This document shows, one piece after another, positions 1 to 7,646 of a stretch of 64,000 bases of DNA. Position numbers and translations under genes: made by a program. Positions within the stretch are counted from its first letter, which is position 1, and each line of letters begins with the position of its first letter. Below the pieces are notes generated by a model that was not told the origin of the DNA, ran no database searches, and saw only the letters and a program-made list of their open reading frames with translations. This stretch comes from Cellulomonas sp. PhB143 (GTDB taxonomy: Bacteria > Actinomycetota > Actinomycetes > Actinomycetales > Cellulomonadaceae). The stretch lies in contig NZ_RKIJ01000009.1 in the NCBI RefSeq assembly GCF_003752595.1, positions 530,015-594,014 of the forward strand, written 5' to 3'.

Positions 1-1
1 C

Positions 2-427
2 GTGCCCGTGGTGCTGTGGCCCGAGGGCCTGCGCGTCCAGGTCGTGCACGCCGACGACCTCGCCCAGGCCTACCGGCGCATCGTGGTCCAGCGCCAGCCG
101 GGCGCGTTCAACATCGCCGCGAGCGACGTGCTCGACGGCCAGACGTTCGCCGACGTCGTCTCCGGCGGCAGGCTGCGCCCGATCCCCGAGCAGGTCGCGC
201 GCATGTCGCTGTCGTCCGCCAAAGCGCTCGGCGTCGCGCCGGTCGACGCGCGCTGGCTCGACACGCTGTTCGACTCGCCGGTGCTCGACACCACGCTCGC
301 CCGCGCGATCCTGCACTGGGCACCGCAGCACGACGCCCGCTCGGCGCTCGAGGAGATCGTCGCCGGCATCCGGGACGGGGCGGGCGCCCAGACGCCGCCG
401 CTGCTGCCGCTGCGGCCTACCGACTGA
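2..427 (+). CDS. NAD-dependent epimerase/dehydratase, C-terminal part
   Basis: The gene is cut by the left edge of the window; 141 C-terminal residues are visible. The stretch VQVVHADDLAQAYRRIV, followed by GAFNIAASD, is the substrate-side segment typical of atypical short-chain dehydrogenases that act on nucleotide sugars or similar substrates. In that family the phrase 'V(H/D)V.D.A.A' follows the Rossmann core. The NAD-binding glycine motif and the catalytic YxxxK lie outside the window, so the substrate cannot be named. The last 15 residues are Pro/Leu-rich and probably disordered. The next gene is convergent. Confidence 0.72.
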   Translation: MPVVLWPEGLRVQVVHADDLAQAYRRIVVQRQPGAFNIAASDVLDGQTFADVVSGGRLRPIPEQVARMSLSSAKALGVAPVDARWLDTLFDSPVLDTTLARAILHWAPQHDARSALEEIVAGIRDGAGAQTPPLLPLRPTD

Positions 428-448
428 CCGCCCGCCAGTCGCCCCGGC

Positions 449-889
449 TCAGGACTCCAGCGTCGCCTCGAGCGTGATCGAGGTGCCGGCCAGCGCCTTC
501 GAGACCGGGCAGGTCGCCTTGGCGTTCTCGGCGGCCTCCTGGAACGCGGCGGCGTCCATGCCGGGGACCTCGCCCTTGACGGTGATCGCGATCGACGGGA
601 TGCGGAACCCGCCGTCGGGGTCCGGCTCGAGGGTCACGGTCGCGCTGACGTCGAGCGACTCGGGCGTGGCGCCGGTCTCGCCGATGACCGCGGAGAGCTG
701 CATCGCGAAGCACGAGGAGTGGGCCGCGGCGATGAGCTCCTCCGGGCTGGTGACGCCCTCGGCGTCGTCCGCGGCCCGGCGCGGGAAGGAGACGTCGTAG
801 GTCGCCAGGCCCGAGCTGCTGAGCTCCACCTGCCCCGACCCCTCGGTCAACGAGCCGTTCCAGGCGGTCCGCGCGGTACGTGCAGGCAT
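449..889 (-). CDS. osmC: OsmC/Ohr family peroxiredoxin
   Basis: 146 aa. Members of the OsmC family reduce organic hydroperoxides with two cysteines. The order of motifs fits: N-terminal TAWNGSLTEGSG, then SPEELIAAAHSSCFAM with the first active-site Cys, and the second Cys in NAKATCPVSKAL near the C-terminus. The E before LIAAAH is also conserved. An upstream in-frame ATG at 1003 is possible. I chose 889 because the 38 extra residues are low-complexity and Pro/Arg-rich, whereas GAAGGAG lies about 8 nt before ATG 889. It is a stand-alone gene, convergent with the preceding one and divergent from the DUF4012 gene. Confidence 0.9.
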   Translation of the reverse strand: MPARTARTAWNGSLTEGSGQVELSSSGLATYDVSFPRRAADDAEGVTSPEELIAAAHSSCFAMQLSAVIGETGATPESLDVSATVTLEPDPDGGFRIPSIAITVKGEVPGMDAAAFQEAAENAKATCPVSKALAGTSITLEATLES

Positions 890-1037
890 GTGCTGCTCCT
901 TCGGTTCGGGGATCCGGCCGCGCCTCCCGGGCGACGGCCGGCGGTGGTGCCCCGGGTCGTGCGCGGGGCTCCGACCACGGTAGTTCGTCGGCCCGTTCTT
1001 CACCCGGCGCCGGTCGGGAGGCCGGGCGCCGGCGTCC

Positions 1038-1043
1038 TACAGT
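1038..1043 (+). promoter_or_regulatory. -10 box TACAGT, leaderless start of the DUF4012 gene
   Basis: TACAGT ends 6 nt before ATG 1050 and no ribosome binding site is visible. Confidence 0.55.
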
Positions 1044-1049
1044 GTCCGC

Positions 1050-2900
1050 ATGAGCGCCCCGTCGACGCCGGTCGAGAGCCCGTCCGACCGCCCGACGGGC
1101 CGCCCCGCCCGACGCCGGCGCCGCCGCCACGTCGCCCGCTGGGTCCTGCTCGTGGTCGGTGTCCTCGTCGTGGCCGTCGTGGTGGGCGGCATCGTCCTGG
1201 CGAAGCAGGCCCTGACCGCGCAGGACGCGCTGCGCAAGGCCGCGACCATGCTCCCCGCGGCCGAGGACGCCGTCCGCGCCGGCGACGTCGATGCCGCGTC
1301 CGCGGCCCTGGACGACGTCCGGCCGCTGACCCACCGGGCCCGGGTGAACACCGACGGTCCGCTGTGGGCGGTCGCGGCCCACGCCCCCGGCATCGGGCCG
1401 GACCTCGCCGCCGTGAGCACGACCGCCGCGTCGGTGGACCGCCTGACGCAGGACGTGCTGCCGCCCCTCGCCCAGGTCGCCCAGGTGCTGGACGGCGACG
1501 GGCTGCGACCGGTCGACGGGACGATCGACCTCGCGCCGCTGAACGCGGCGGTTCCCGTCGTCAGCGCCGCGTCCGACTCCGCGGACGAGGTCGCGGCCGA
1601 CCTCGACGCGGTGGACACCGACGACCTGCTGCCCCTCGTCGCGGGCCCGGTCACGGACCTGCGCGACCGCACGACCGAGCTCGCGGCGACGCTGCGCACC
1701 GGCGAGCGGCTCGTCCGGCTCCTGCCGCCCGTGCTCGGCGCGGACGGGCCGCGCACGTACCTGCTGATGAACCTCAACAACGCCGAGCTCCGTGCCGCGG
1801 GCGGGATCCCGGGGTCGCTCGCGGAGATCCACGCCGACGCCGGCCGGATCACCCTGGGCACGCAAGCCTCGACCGGGGCCGTGGGCCCGTTCGACGAGCC
1901 GGTGGCGAAGCTCGCGCCCGAGGACGAGAAGCTCTACTCCGACCGGCTGGGCCGCTACGTGCAGGACACGGTGCTGACGCCCGACTTCCCGACGTCGGCC
2001 GCGCTGACCGCCGAGATGTGGCGCCGCAGCCAGGGCACGGAGGTGGACGGCGTGCTCGCCACCGACCCGGTGGCCCTGTCCTACCTGCTCGGCGCGACGG
2101 GGCCCGTGACCACGCAGGGCACGACGCTCACCGCGGACAACGCGGTCTCCTACCTGCTCTCGGGCGTCTACGCCGACCACGAGGGGCACGAGGCCACCGA
2201 CGCGTTCTTCGCCGGGGCCGCGGCCGCCGTCTTCGGCACCGCCCTCGGCGGGAGCGTGGGCGCGGGCGACGTGCAGGGGGCGCTCGCGCACGCCGCGGAC
2301 GAGCACCGGCTCCAGTTCTGGTCCACCCACGCCGAGGAGCAGAGCCTCGTCGCGGACACCGAGGCCTCGGGCGCGATCGACACGGCCGAGCGCGCCGACG
2401 GCTCGCTCGGGGTGTTCTTCAACGACGCCGTCTCCGGCAAGCTCACCTACTACCTGGACTCGGACATCGAGGTCACCGGCAGCCGGTGCACCGCCCAGGG
2501 CCGGGTCGACAGCCTGCGCATCACGCTCGCCTCGCGGGTCCCGAAGGACGCCGCCACGAGCCTGCCGGACTACGTGCTCGGCGACGAGCAGGGCGCCGAG
2601 CGCGTGGACCTGACCACGTACGTCGTCCTCTACCCCCCGCGCGGAGGATGGGTCTCGGACATCGTGCGCGGCAAGGACAACCTCGGTGGGCAGAGCGCCG
2701 TCGTCGGCGACCGGCGAGCGATCGAGCTGCCGCAGACGCTCGCGCCCGGCGCGTCGGCCACGATCACGCTCGACGTGCACGGGCCGGGCGCGGCGCCGAC
2801 CGACCCGGTCGTCCCCGGCGGCACCGACCGGCGGGTCGACCTCTGGTCCACGCCGACGGCGACGGAGCCCGGCCTGCAGACGTTCACCGCCCCCTGCTGA
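1050..2900 (+). CDS. DUF4012 domain-containing membrane-anchored protein
   Basis: 616 aa. The first 26 residues are Pro/Arg-rich and end in a run of Arg/His. Residues about 28-50 form a single Val/Leu-rich transmembrane segment, so the rest should lie outside the cell. Residues about 225-560 carry the DUF4012 signature, including RTYLLMNLNNAELRAAGG and later GVLATDPVALSYLLGATGPV. Proteins of this family occur next to actinobacterial and Firmicute surface-polysaccharide genes and resemble LytR-CpsA-Psr neighbours, but no activity is established. It is alone here, with a leaderless promoter and no glycan genes beside it, so I give no function beyond a cell-envelope location. Confidence 0.85.
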   Translation: MSAPSTPVESPSDRPTGRPARRRRRRHVARWVLLVVGVLVVAVVVGGIVLAKQALTAQDALRKAATMLPAAEDAVRAGDVDAASAALDDVRPLTHRARVNTDGPLWAVAAHAPGIGPDLAAVSTTAASVDRLTQDVLPPLAQVAQVLDGDGLRPVDGTIDLAPLNAAVPVVSAASDSADEVAADLDAVDTDDLLPLVAGPVTDLRDRTTELAATLRTGERLVRLLPPVLGADGPRTYLLMNLNNAELRAAGGIPGSLAEIHADAGRITLGTQASTGAVGPFDEPVAKLAPEDEKLYSDRLGRYVQDTVLTPDFPTSAALTAEMWRRSQGTEVDGVLATDPVALSYLLGATGPVTTQGTTLTADNAVSYLLSGVYADHEGHEATDAFFAGAAAAVFGTALGGSVGAGDVQGALAHAADEHRLQFWSTHAEEQSLVADTEASGAIDTAERADGSLGVFFNDAVSGKLTYYLDSDIEVTGSRCTAQGRVDSLRITLASRVPKDAATSLPDYVLGDEQGAERVDLTTYVVLYPPRGGWVSDIVRGKDNLGGQSAVVGDRRAIELPQTLAPGASATITLDVHGPGAAPTDPVVPGGTDRRVDLWSTPTATEPGLQTFTAPC

Positions 2901-3131
2901 TCCGCCTGCCGGCCGGTCCGGTCACGAAACGGTGACAGATCCGCCCGGCCGCCGTTTTCACCCACACCACCTCTGCCGCGGTGCACGTCCGCGCCGATAC
3001 GCTGGCGACGTCGCGACGACCTGTCGCCTCCGGCGGCTGCCACGGCCCCGGACGGCGCGAGGCACGACGCGGCGAGGAGTTCTCGGGAACCGGCCGCACG
3101 GCCGGGGACCCTCGGAGTCGATCGATGGGCA

Positions 3132-3854
3132 GTGATGACAATGTCGGGCACCACACCGAGGCACCGCTGGTCGGCCGCGCTCGCCGCGGGCGTCCTCGCC
3201 CCCCTGCTCCTCGCCGCGCCCGCGACGGCGGCCGAGGGTGACGACGGGTACGCCCCTGAGGCGGCGTTCTCCGTCCTGACGCAGCAGCCGATCTGCGACG
3301 GCGACGTGCCGTACCTGGGCTATGACGTCGAGGTCGAGAACACCGAGGCGACGGCCCTGACGATCACCTTCGTCAACCCTTCCGGCGAGGACTACGTCGT
3401 CGACGGGCTGACGGTCGGCTCGGGCCGCATCCTGTGGCCCGGCGCGACCGTCGACTCCGCCGGCAACCCCACCGGCTGGCCCGGCTGGGTCCAGCAGGAC
3501 GACGGCACGTGGGTCGAGGGCGGGCCCTACCAGTGGGTGCGCGACTCCACGCAGGTGCGCTTCAACGTCAACCCCGAGGCCACCGTCACCGTGTCGTACC
3601 CGCCGTCGAGCCCGCAGTGCGCGACGCAGCCTCCCGGCACGCCGCCGATGACCCCTCCCGGTGACACGCCCGGGAACGACGCGACCCCGGTCGCGAACGC
3701 CGAGGGCGGCAGCAGCAGCACGCCGGGCCTCGCGGTCACGGGCGCCGAGATCGGCGCCTACGCGGGCGGCGCGGTCGTGCTCCTCGCGCTCGGCACGGGC
3801 CTCGTCCTGTGGACGCGGCGCTCGCGCAAGGGTTCCGCGGACGGCCAGGCCTGA
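3132..3854 (+). CDS. Sortase-anchored (LAXTG type) surface protein
   Basis: 240 aa. Residues 1-34 form a signal peptide ending around PATA|AEG. The middle (about 35-165) is a small beta-rich domain with two Cys. Residues 166-195 are a Pro/Thr/Gly-rich linker. The C-terminus is a sorting signal: LAVTG at residues 200-204, a hydrophobic stretch at about 209-230, and a basic tail WTRRSRKG. LAXTG is the motif used by class E sortases of high-GC actinobacteria; no sortase gene is in this window. The start is uncertain: GTG 3132, ATG 3135 and ATG 3141 are all in frame, and GGAG at 3114 suits the first best. The ligand or role is not recognisable. Confidence 0.82.
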   Translation: MMTMSGTTPRHRWSAALAAGVLAPLLLAAPATAAEGDDGYAPEAAFSVLTQQPICDGDVPYLGYDVEVENTEATALTITFVNPSGEDYVVDGLTVGSGRILWPGATVDSAGNPTGWPGWVQQDDGTWVEGGPYQWVRDSTQVRFNVNPEATVTVSYPPSSPQCATQPPGTPPMTPPGDTPGNDATPVANAEGGSSSTPGLAVTGAEIGAYAGGAVVLLALGTGLVLWTRRSRKGSADGQA

Positions 3855-3889
3855 CGGCCCGCCACACCTGACAGCCGGTCACGGCTGAC

Positions 3890-3927
3890 GAGCCCCGCCC
3901 GACCGGCGCACCGGTCGGGCGGGGCTC
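3890..3927. terminator. Perfect 17-bp hairpin between convergent genes
   Basis: Arms 3890-3906 and 3911-3927 are exact inverted repeats with a CGCA loop. The hairpin sits just after the surface-protein gene and just before the end of dtd, so it can terminate both. The T-tract on either side is weak. Confidence 0.85.
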
Positions 3928-3932
3928 GGTCG

Positions 3933-3970
3933 TTCAGGCCGAGCTCTTTCAGGCCGAGTTCTTTCAGGCC
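3933..3970. repeat. 15-bp tandem repeat over the dtd stop codon
   Basis: Two full units (3933-3947, 3948-3962) and a partial third (3963-3970) of a 15-bp sequence. On the minus strand each unit contains GGCCTGA. Because 15 is a multiple of 3, dtd is followed by two further in-frame TGA codons spaced 15 nt apart. Confidence 0.85.
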
Positions 3971-4389
3971 TCGACGAGCACCGTGAACGGGCCGTCGTTG
4001 ACCAGCTCGACGGCCATGTCCGCGCCGAACACGCCTGTCGCGACCTCGATCCCCCGGCCCCGCAGGGCCGCCACGACGGCGTCGACCAGCGGCTCGGCGA
4101 CCGGTCCCGGCGCGGCCGCGTTCCACGTGGGCCGCCGACCCTTGCGCGTGTCGCCGTAGAGCGTGAACTGGCTGACCACGAGGACGGGCGCGCCGGCGTC
4201 CTGCACCGAGACCTCGCCCTCGAGGAGGCGCAGCTCCGCGATCTTGCGCGAGACGGTCTCGACCTGCGCGGGACCGTCCCCGTGCGTCACGCCCAGGAGC
4301 ACCGCCAGCCCGGGCCCGTCGATGCGACCGACGACCTCGCCGGCGACCGTCACGGACGCGCGCGTCACGCGCTGGACCACCGCTCTCAT
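3964..4389 (-). CDS. dtd: D-aminoacyl-tRNA deacylase
   Basis: 141 aa, the usual length for bacterial Dtd. The enzyme hydrolyses D-Tyr and other D-residues (and Gly) mischarged on tRNA. It starts with [13 protein letters not shown] and contains [15 protein letters not shown], which holds the catalytic SQxTL motif. Near the C-terminus is NDGPFT, the cross-subunit Gly-Pro motif that excludes L-amino acids; the commonest form is NDGPVT, so the Phe is a mild variant. ATG 4389 is preceded by a G-rich GGGGAGG. Longer in-frame extensions upstream are not homologous to Dtd. The gene follows the asparaginase gene after a 13-nt gap. Confidence 0.93.
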   Translation of the reverse strand: MRAVVQRVTRASVTVAGEVVGRIDGPGLAVLLGVTHGDGPAQVETVSRKIAELRLLEGEVSVQDAGAPVLVVSQFTLYGDTRKGRRPTWNAAAPGPVAEPLVDAVVAALRGRGIEVATGVFGADMAVELVNDGPFTVLVEA

Positions 4390-4402
4390 CGCCTCCCCCC
4401 GC

Positions 4403-5398
4403 TCAGAACGCGGCCCGGACCTCGCCGACGGGCACGCCGCCGCCGAGGACGGGCACATGCTCGAGACCGTCGAGGGCGTCAAGAGCGCCCGCGTCGAGGC
4501 CGAGGCCGTCGAGGGCCGCCCGCCGCAGCGCCGCCACCAGCACGGCGGGGCGCGGCCGCGCCGAGCCGTCGAGGACCTTGAAGGCGATCGAGGCGCCGTC
4601 GGGCAGGCCGACCGCGAACATCCCGTCGACGCCGTCCTTGGCGACGACGCCGGGGAGGGCGCGCATCACCGCGGTGCCCTCGCGGCCGGTGCCGGCGACC
4701 ATCTCCGGGTGCGCGGAGACCGCCGAGGCGACCCGCGCCTGCGCGGAGCCCGGAGCGCGTGCCGGGCCCGCGGCGACGCGGCCCGTGGCGCGCGCGAGCC
4801 CGCGCAGCGACGTGGCGAACAGCGGCGCGCCGCACCCGTCGGTGCTCACCGGCAGGTCGGGGTCGTCGCCGGTGAGCTCGGAGATCGTGGCGCGCACCGC
4901 CTGCTGGAGCGGGTGGGCCGGGTCGAGGTAGGTCGCGGTGTCCCAGCCCGCGCCGACGCAGGTCAGCAGCATCGCGGCGTGCTTGCCGGAGCAGTTCTGG
5001 GTGATCCGGTCGGGGCCGTGGCCCGCCACCTGCCACGCCAGCGCGGCGGCGGGCAGCAGCGGCAGGTCCGGCTCGTTGCGCAGCGCGGACTCGTCGAGGC
5101 CCGCGGCGCCGAGGATGCGCCGGGCACCGGCGAGGTGGACGGCCTCCCCGTTGTGGCTGGCCGCCGCGAGGGCCAGGAGCTCGGGCGGCAGGTCCAGCCC
5201 GGCGCGCACCATGGCCACGGCCTGCAGCGGCTTGACGCACGAGCGCGGCCAGACCACGACGTCCGGGTCGCCCACGGCCAGGCGCACGGCGCCGTCGCGG
5301 TCCAGGACCACGAGGTGGCCGAGGTGCACGGACTCGACCATGCCGCTGCGCACCACGTCGGCGAGGCGGCCCGCCCGGGCCGCGACGTCGTCGGTCAC
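4403..5398 (-). CDS. Asparaginase of the Rhizobium-type (PF06089) family
   Basis: 331 aa. This family is unrelated to E. coli AnsA/AnsB and is known from the inducible thermolabile L-asparaginase of Rhizobium etli. Recognisable motifs are [11 protein letters not shown] with the Ser-Cys-x-Lys element, [13 protein letters not shown] with the Cys/Ser/Lys cluster, and [11 protein letters not shown]; these shape the active site and Zn site in the family. The expected reaction is L-asparagine to aspartate plus ammonia. GTG 5398 follows the DUF2516 stop by only 4 nt, and dtd follows downstream, so the three genes look co-transcribed. Confidence 0.85.
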   Translation of the reverse strand: MTDDVAARAGRLADVVRSGMVESVHLGHLVVLDRDGAVRLAVGDPDVVVWPRSCVKPLQAVAMVRAGLDLPPELLALAAASHNGEAVHLAGARRILGAAGLDESALRNEPDLPLLPAAALAWQVAGHGPDRITQNCSGKHAAMLLTCVGAGWDTATYLDPAHPLQQAVRATISELTGDDPDLPVSTDGCGAPLFATSLRGLARATGRVAAGPARAPGSAQARVASAVSAHPEMVAGTGREGTAVMRALPGVVAKDGVDGMFAVGLPDGASIAFKVLDGSARPRPAVLVAALRRAALDGLGLDAGALDALDGLEHVPVLGGGVPVGEVRAAF

Positions 5399-5402
5399 CG
5401 GG

Positions 5403-5735
5403 TCACCACCCGCCCGGGCGTCCGCCGCCCTGGCCCGGCCCGGGGCCCCGGCGCGGCGAGTACGGCGCGACGCGGGGCTTGACGTCGACGAGGTAGATGA
5501 TCGCGGCGACGATGGCCACGATCCCGAGGAAACCGAGCCCGCCGCCGCCGAGGCCCACGAACCCGAGCGCCGCCGCGACCCCGAGGATGATCAGCCAGAC
5601 GTTCTTGGTGAGCTTGCCCTCCGCGACGAACGCGCGCGCCGGCCGGCGGGCGCAGTCCACCAGCGCGTAGACCTGCACCACGAACGCGACGACGGACAGC
5701 AGCAGCAGCACGAGGGCCTGGGCGGAGGAGAGCAC
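5403..5735 (-). CDS. DUF2516 family membrane protein
   Basis: 110 aa. Two hydrophobic segments, about residues 5-27 and 45-85 (the latter Gly-rich and possibly two helices), are separated by the loop CARRPARAFVAEGKLTKNVW, which is the conserved part of DUF2516. The C-terminal 20 residues are Pro/Gly/Arg-rich. The function of the family is unknown. GTG 5735 is chosen because a TAGGCT box ends exactly 6 nt upstream. Confidence 0.85.
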   Translation of the reverse strand: MLSSAQALVLLLLSVVAFVVQVYALVDCARRPARAFVAEGKLTKNVWLIILGVAAALGFVGLGGGGLGFLGIVAIVAAIIYLVDVKPRVAPYSPRRGPGPGQGGGRPGGW

Positions 5736-5741
5736 GGATCG

Positions 5742-5747
5742 AGCCTA
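5742..5747 (-). promoter_or_regulatory. -10 box TAGGCT for DUF2516-asparaginase-dtd
   Basis: Reads TAGGCT on the minus strand with 6 nt to GTG 5735. It would drive the three-gene operon. Confidence 0.55.
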
Positions 5748-5756
5748 CGGGACCTG

Positions 5757-6182
5757 CTACGGCACCACCACGAGGCCCTCGGAGCGGGCGGCGGCCGCGA
5801 CGTGCTCGTCCCAGGCGGCGACCACCGTCTCCGGGTGGCGGACGGCGAGCGCGCTGGCGACGTGCACGGCGTCGCCGCCGCGCAGGGTCGCGGGCACGCG
5901 GGCGACCAGGTCGGCGGCCGTCGCCGCCACGGACGCCGTGAGCTCCACGACGTGCAGGGCCGGCCACAGCTCCTCCCAGGTCCGTACGGCGGCCGCGTGC
6001 TCGGCGGGCTCGAGCGCCCCGGCCCGCAGGCCGGCCGCGAGGACCGCCCGGATCTCCGTGTCGGCGAGCCGGCTGGTGACGACGACGTCGGCCCGGTTCC
6101 ACAGGGCGGCGGTCAGCCGCGAGCCCGAGCCGGGGACGCACAGGTGCACGAGCGCGCTCGTGTCGAGGTAGACGAGGGCCAC
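5757..6182 (-). CDS. vapC: PIN-domain ribonuclease toxin (VapC family)
   Basis: 141 aa. The protein opens with VYLDTSALVHL, in which D7 is the first of the PIN acidic residues. Others are the Glu in ADTEIRAVL (about residue 42), the Asp in LRGGDAVHVASAL (about 100) and the Asp in AWDEHVAAAA (about 121). PIN toxins cleave RNA using Mg2+ held by such residues. The gene starts 3 nt after the stop of the antitoxin gene, the standard antitoxin-first order. The cleavage target cannot be read from sequence. Confidence 0.88.
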   Translation of the reverse strand: MALVYLDTSALVHLCVPGSGSRLTAALWNRADVVVTSRLADTEIRAVLAAGLRAGALEPAEHAAAVRTWEELWPALHVVELTASVAATAADLVARVPATLRGGDAVHVASALAVRHPETVVAAWDEHVAAAARSEGLVVVP

Positions 6183-6185
6183 GGC

Positions 6186-6455
6186 TCAGCGCCGGATGCG
6201 CCGGACGAGCCCGGACATGCCGCGGCTGCCGGCGCGCTGCTCGGCGCGGGCCGGGGCGCGCACGACCGGACGCTCGGTCGCGGGGGCCGTGAGCAGGCCC
6301 TCACGCGTGAGCTCGGTCAGCAGGTCGGCGGTGCCGATCCCCGCGAGACGCGCGACGGGGATCCCGCGGTCGGTCACGACGACCTCCTCGCCGTCCCGCG
6401 CTCGCTCGATCCACTGCTTCAGCTCGGCGCGCAACGCGCTGACGGCGACCTCCAT
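6186..6455 (-). CDS. Antitoxin of the Phd/YefM type
   Basis: 89 aa. The N-terminal half, with LRAELKQWIERARDGEEVVV then TDRGIPVARL, has the Phd/YefM fold signature that both binds DNA and dimerises. The C-terminal half is Ala/Arg-rich and would wrap the PIN toxin. An ORF start at 6503 exists, but a -10 box 7 nt before ATG 6455 and the start of homology at MEVAVSALR support 6455. As in other modules, the complex probably represses this promoter. Confidence 0.85.
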   Translation of the reverse strand: MEVAVSALRAELKQWIERARDGEEVVVTDRGIPVARLAGIGTADLLTELTREGLLTAPATERPVVRAPARAEQRAGSRGMSGLVRRIRR

Positions 6456-6462
6456 GCCGGAC

Positions 6463-6468
6463 AAGGTA
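6463..6468 (-). promoter_or_regulatory. -10 box TACCTT of the toxin-antitoxin operon
   Basis: Minus-strand TACCTT, 7 nt before ATG 6455, with no ribosome binding site. The antitoxin mRNA would be leaderless. Confidence 0.55.
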
Positions 6469-6534
6469 GCGGTCGCCGGCGTCTCGGCGCACCCCTGGCA
6501 CACCTCTGCCGTGCCCGTGGCGCGCCCGCGGACG

Positions 6535-7632
6535 TCAGAGCGCGGGCAGGGCGTCCCGCGCCGCCGCGCCGTCGAGCTCCGCCATCTCCAGCAGGTCGAC
6601 CACCGGGGAGCGCAGCAGCAGCACGAGCGACTGCACGTGCCAGTCGTCCGTGCGGTGCGGGTCGAGGTCGTGGGCGACGTCCACGAGCGTCTCGCGCGCC
6701 ACCGCCGGGTCGCGCCCGGCGCCGAGGGCGTCCGCGAGCGTCTCGGTGGCGGTCGCCAGCCGGGCCAGCAGGGACGCGACCCACGCGGCGTCGTCGTCCG
6801 TCGGGACCTGCACGACGGCGCGGCGGGCCAGGACGCGCGTGCTGTTCATCGCCCGGTGCAGCAGCACCGCGTCGCGCACGTGCCGCGACAGCTCGTCCTG
6901 GTACCGGTGCGCGACGGCGTTGACGCGCGAGAGGTCGTAGGAGGACCCGGCGACCGAGCGCCACTCCTCGATGGCGGGCTCGGCGGCGCGGCCCCGCACG
7001 AGCGCCGTGGCGAAGCCGTCCGGGTCGCTGTCCCGGGCGGCGTCGGCGAGCAGCGAGAACGTCGCCGAGAGCTCGGCGACCGCCGCGGTCGCGGCGGACC
7101 GGGGCCCCCGGCGGGCGTCGCCCGGCGTGAGGACGGCGACCAGCAGCGCCACGGCCGCGCCGGCGACGGCGTCGCCGAGCCGGTTGAGCGGGTCGGTTCC
7201 CGACGTCGTCGGCAGCCCGATGATCACGAGCGCCTGGGCGCCCGCCTGCGACGTCAGCAGCGCGCCCCGGTCCACGAAGCGGGCGATGAGGGTCGACGAC
7301 GCGAGCAGCACGGCGACCTGCCACCAGCCGTCCCCGATCCAGTGCACGACGAACCCGCCGATGCCGACCCCGATCGCGACGCCCACGCCGAGCTCCGCGA
7401 CCTTGCGGATCTGCCGGTCGGAGGTGAACCCGAGGCACACCCACGCGGCGATCGGCGCGTAGATCGGGTAGGGGTGGCCGAACACGTAGACGCCGACGAG
7501 GTAGGCCAGCGCCGCGGCCAGGGAGGCCTGGACGATCGGCCAGAACGCCGACCGCACGCGCGAGGTGCCCTGGCGGACCCGCGCCCGCAGCACGAGCGAG
7601 CGCATCGCACGCTCGGCGACCGGGGGGACCAT
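6535..7632 (-). CDS. FUSC / aromatic acid exporter family membrane protein
   Basis: 365 aa. Residues about 30-175 contain five to six hydrophobic helices with the family phrase YPIYAPIAAWVCLG, then GVGVAIGVGIGG and LLTSQAGAQALVIIG. The remaining 190 residues are a soluble helical domain. This matches the half-size FUSC/ArAE proteins of actinobacteria, which are related to E. coli AaeB, an exporter of aromatic carboxylates. The substrate is not known. The gene stands alone between the antitoxin operon and ygfZ, all on the same strand. Confidence 0.8.
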   Translation of the reverse strand: MVPPVAERAMRSLVLRARVRQGTSRVRSAFWPIVQASLAAALAYLVGVYVFGHPYPIYAPIAAWVCLGFTSDRQIRKVAELGVGVAIGVGIGGFVVHWIGDGWWQVAVLLASSTLIARFVDRGALLTSQAGAQALVIIGLPTTSGTDPLNRLGDAVAGAAVALLVAVLTPGDARRGPRSAATAAVAELSATFSLLADAARDSDPDGFATALVRGRAAEPAIEEWRSVAGSSYDLSRVNAVAHRYQDELSRHVRDAVLLHRAMNSTRVLARRAVVQVPTDDDAAWVASLLARLATATETLADALGAGRDPAVARETLVDVAHDLDPHRTDDWHVQSLVLLLRSPVVDLLEMAELDGAAARDALPAL

Positions 7633-7646
7633 GCGCCCAGCGTCCC

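Noticed and set aside
417..2780. 787-codon open frame on the minus strand, antisense to the DUF4012 gene
   Set aside because: Arg/Gly/Val-rich shadow frame caused by high GC at third positions. The opposite strand encodes a protein with a clear family match and membrane anchor.
2990..3131. Possible structured leader or c-di-AMP riboswitch before the surface-protein gene
   Set aside because: Inverted repeats such as CCGGCCGCACGGCCGG are present, but I could not match the conserved ydaO core; the repeats may be chance in GC-rich DNA.
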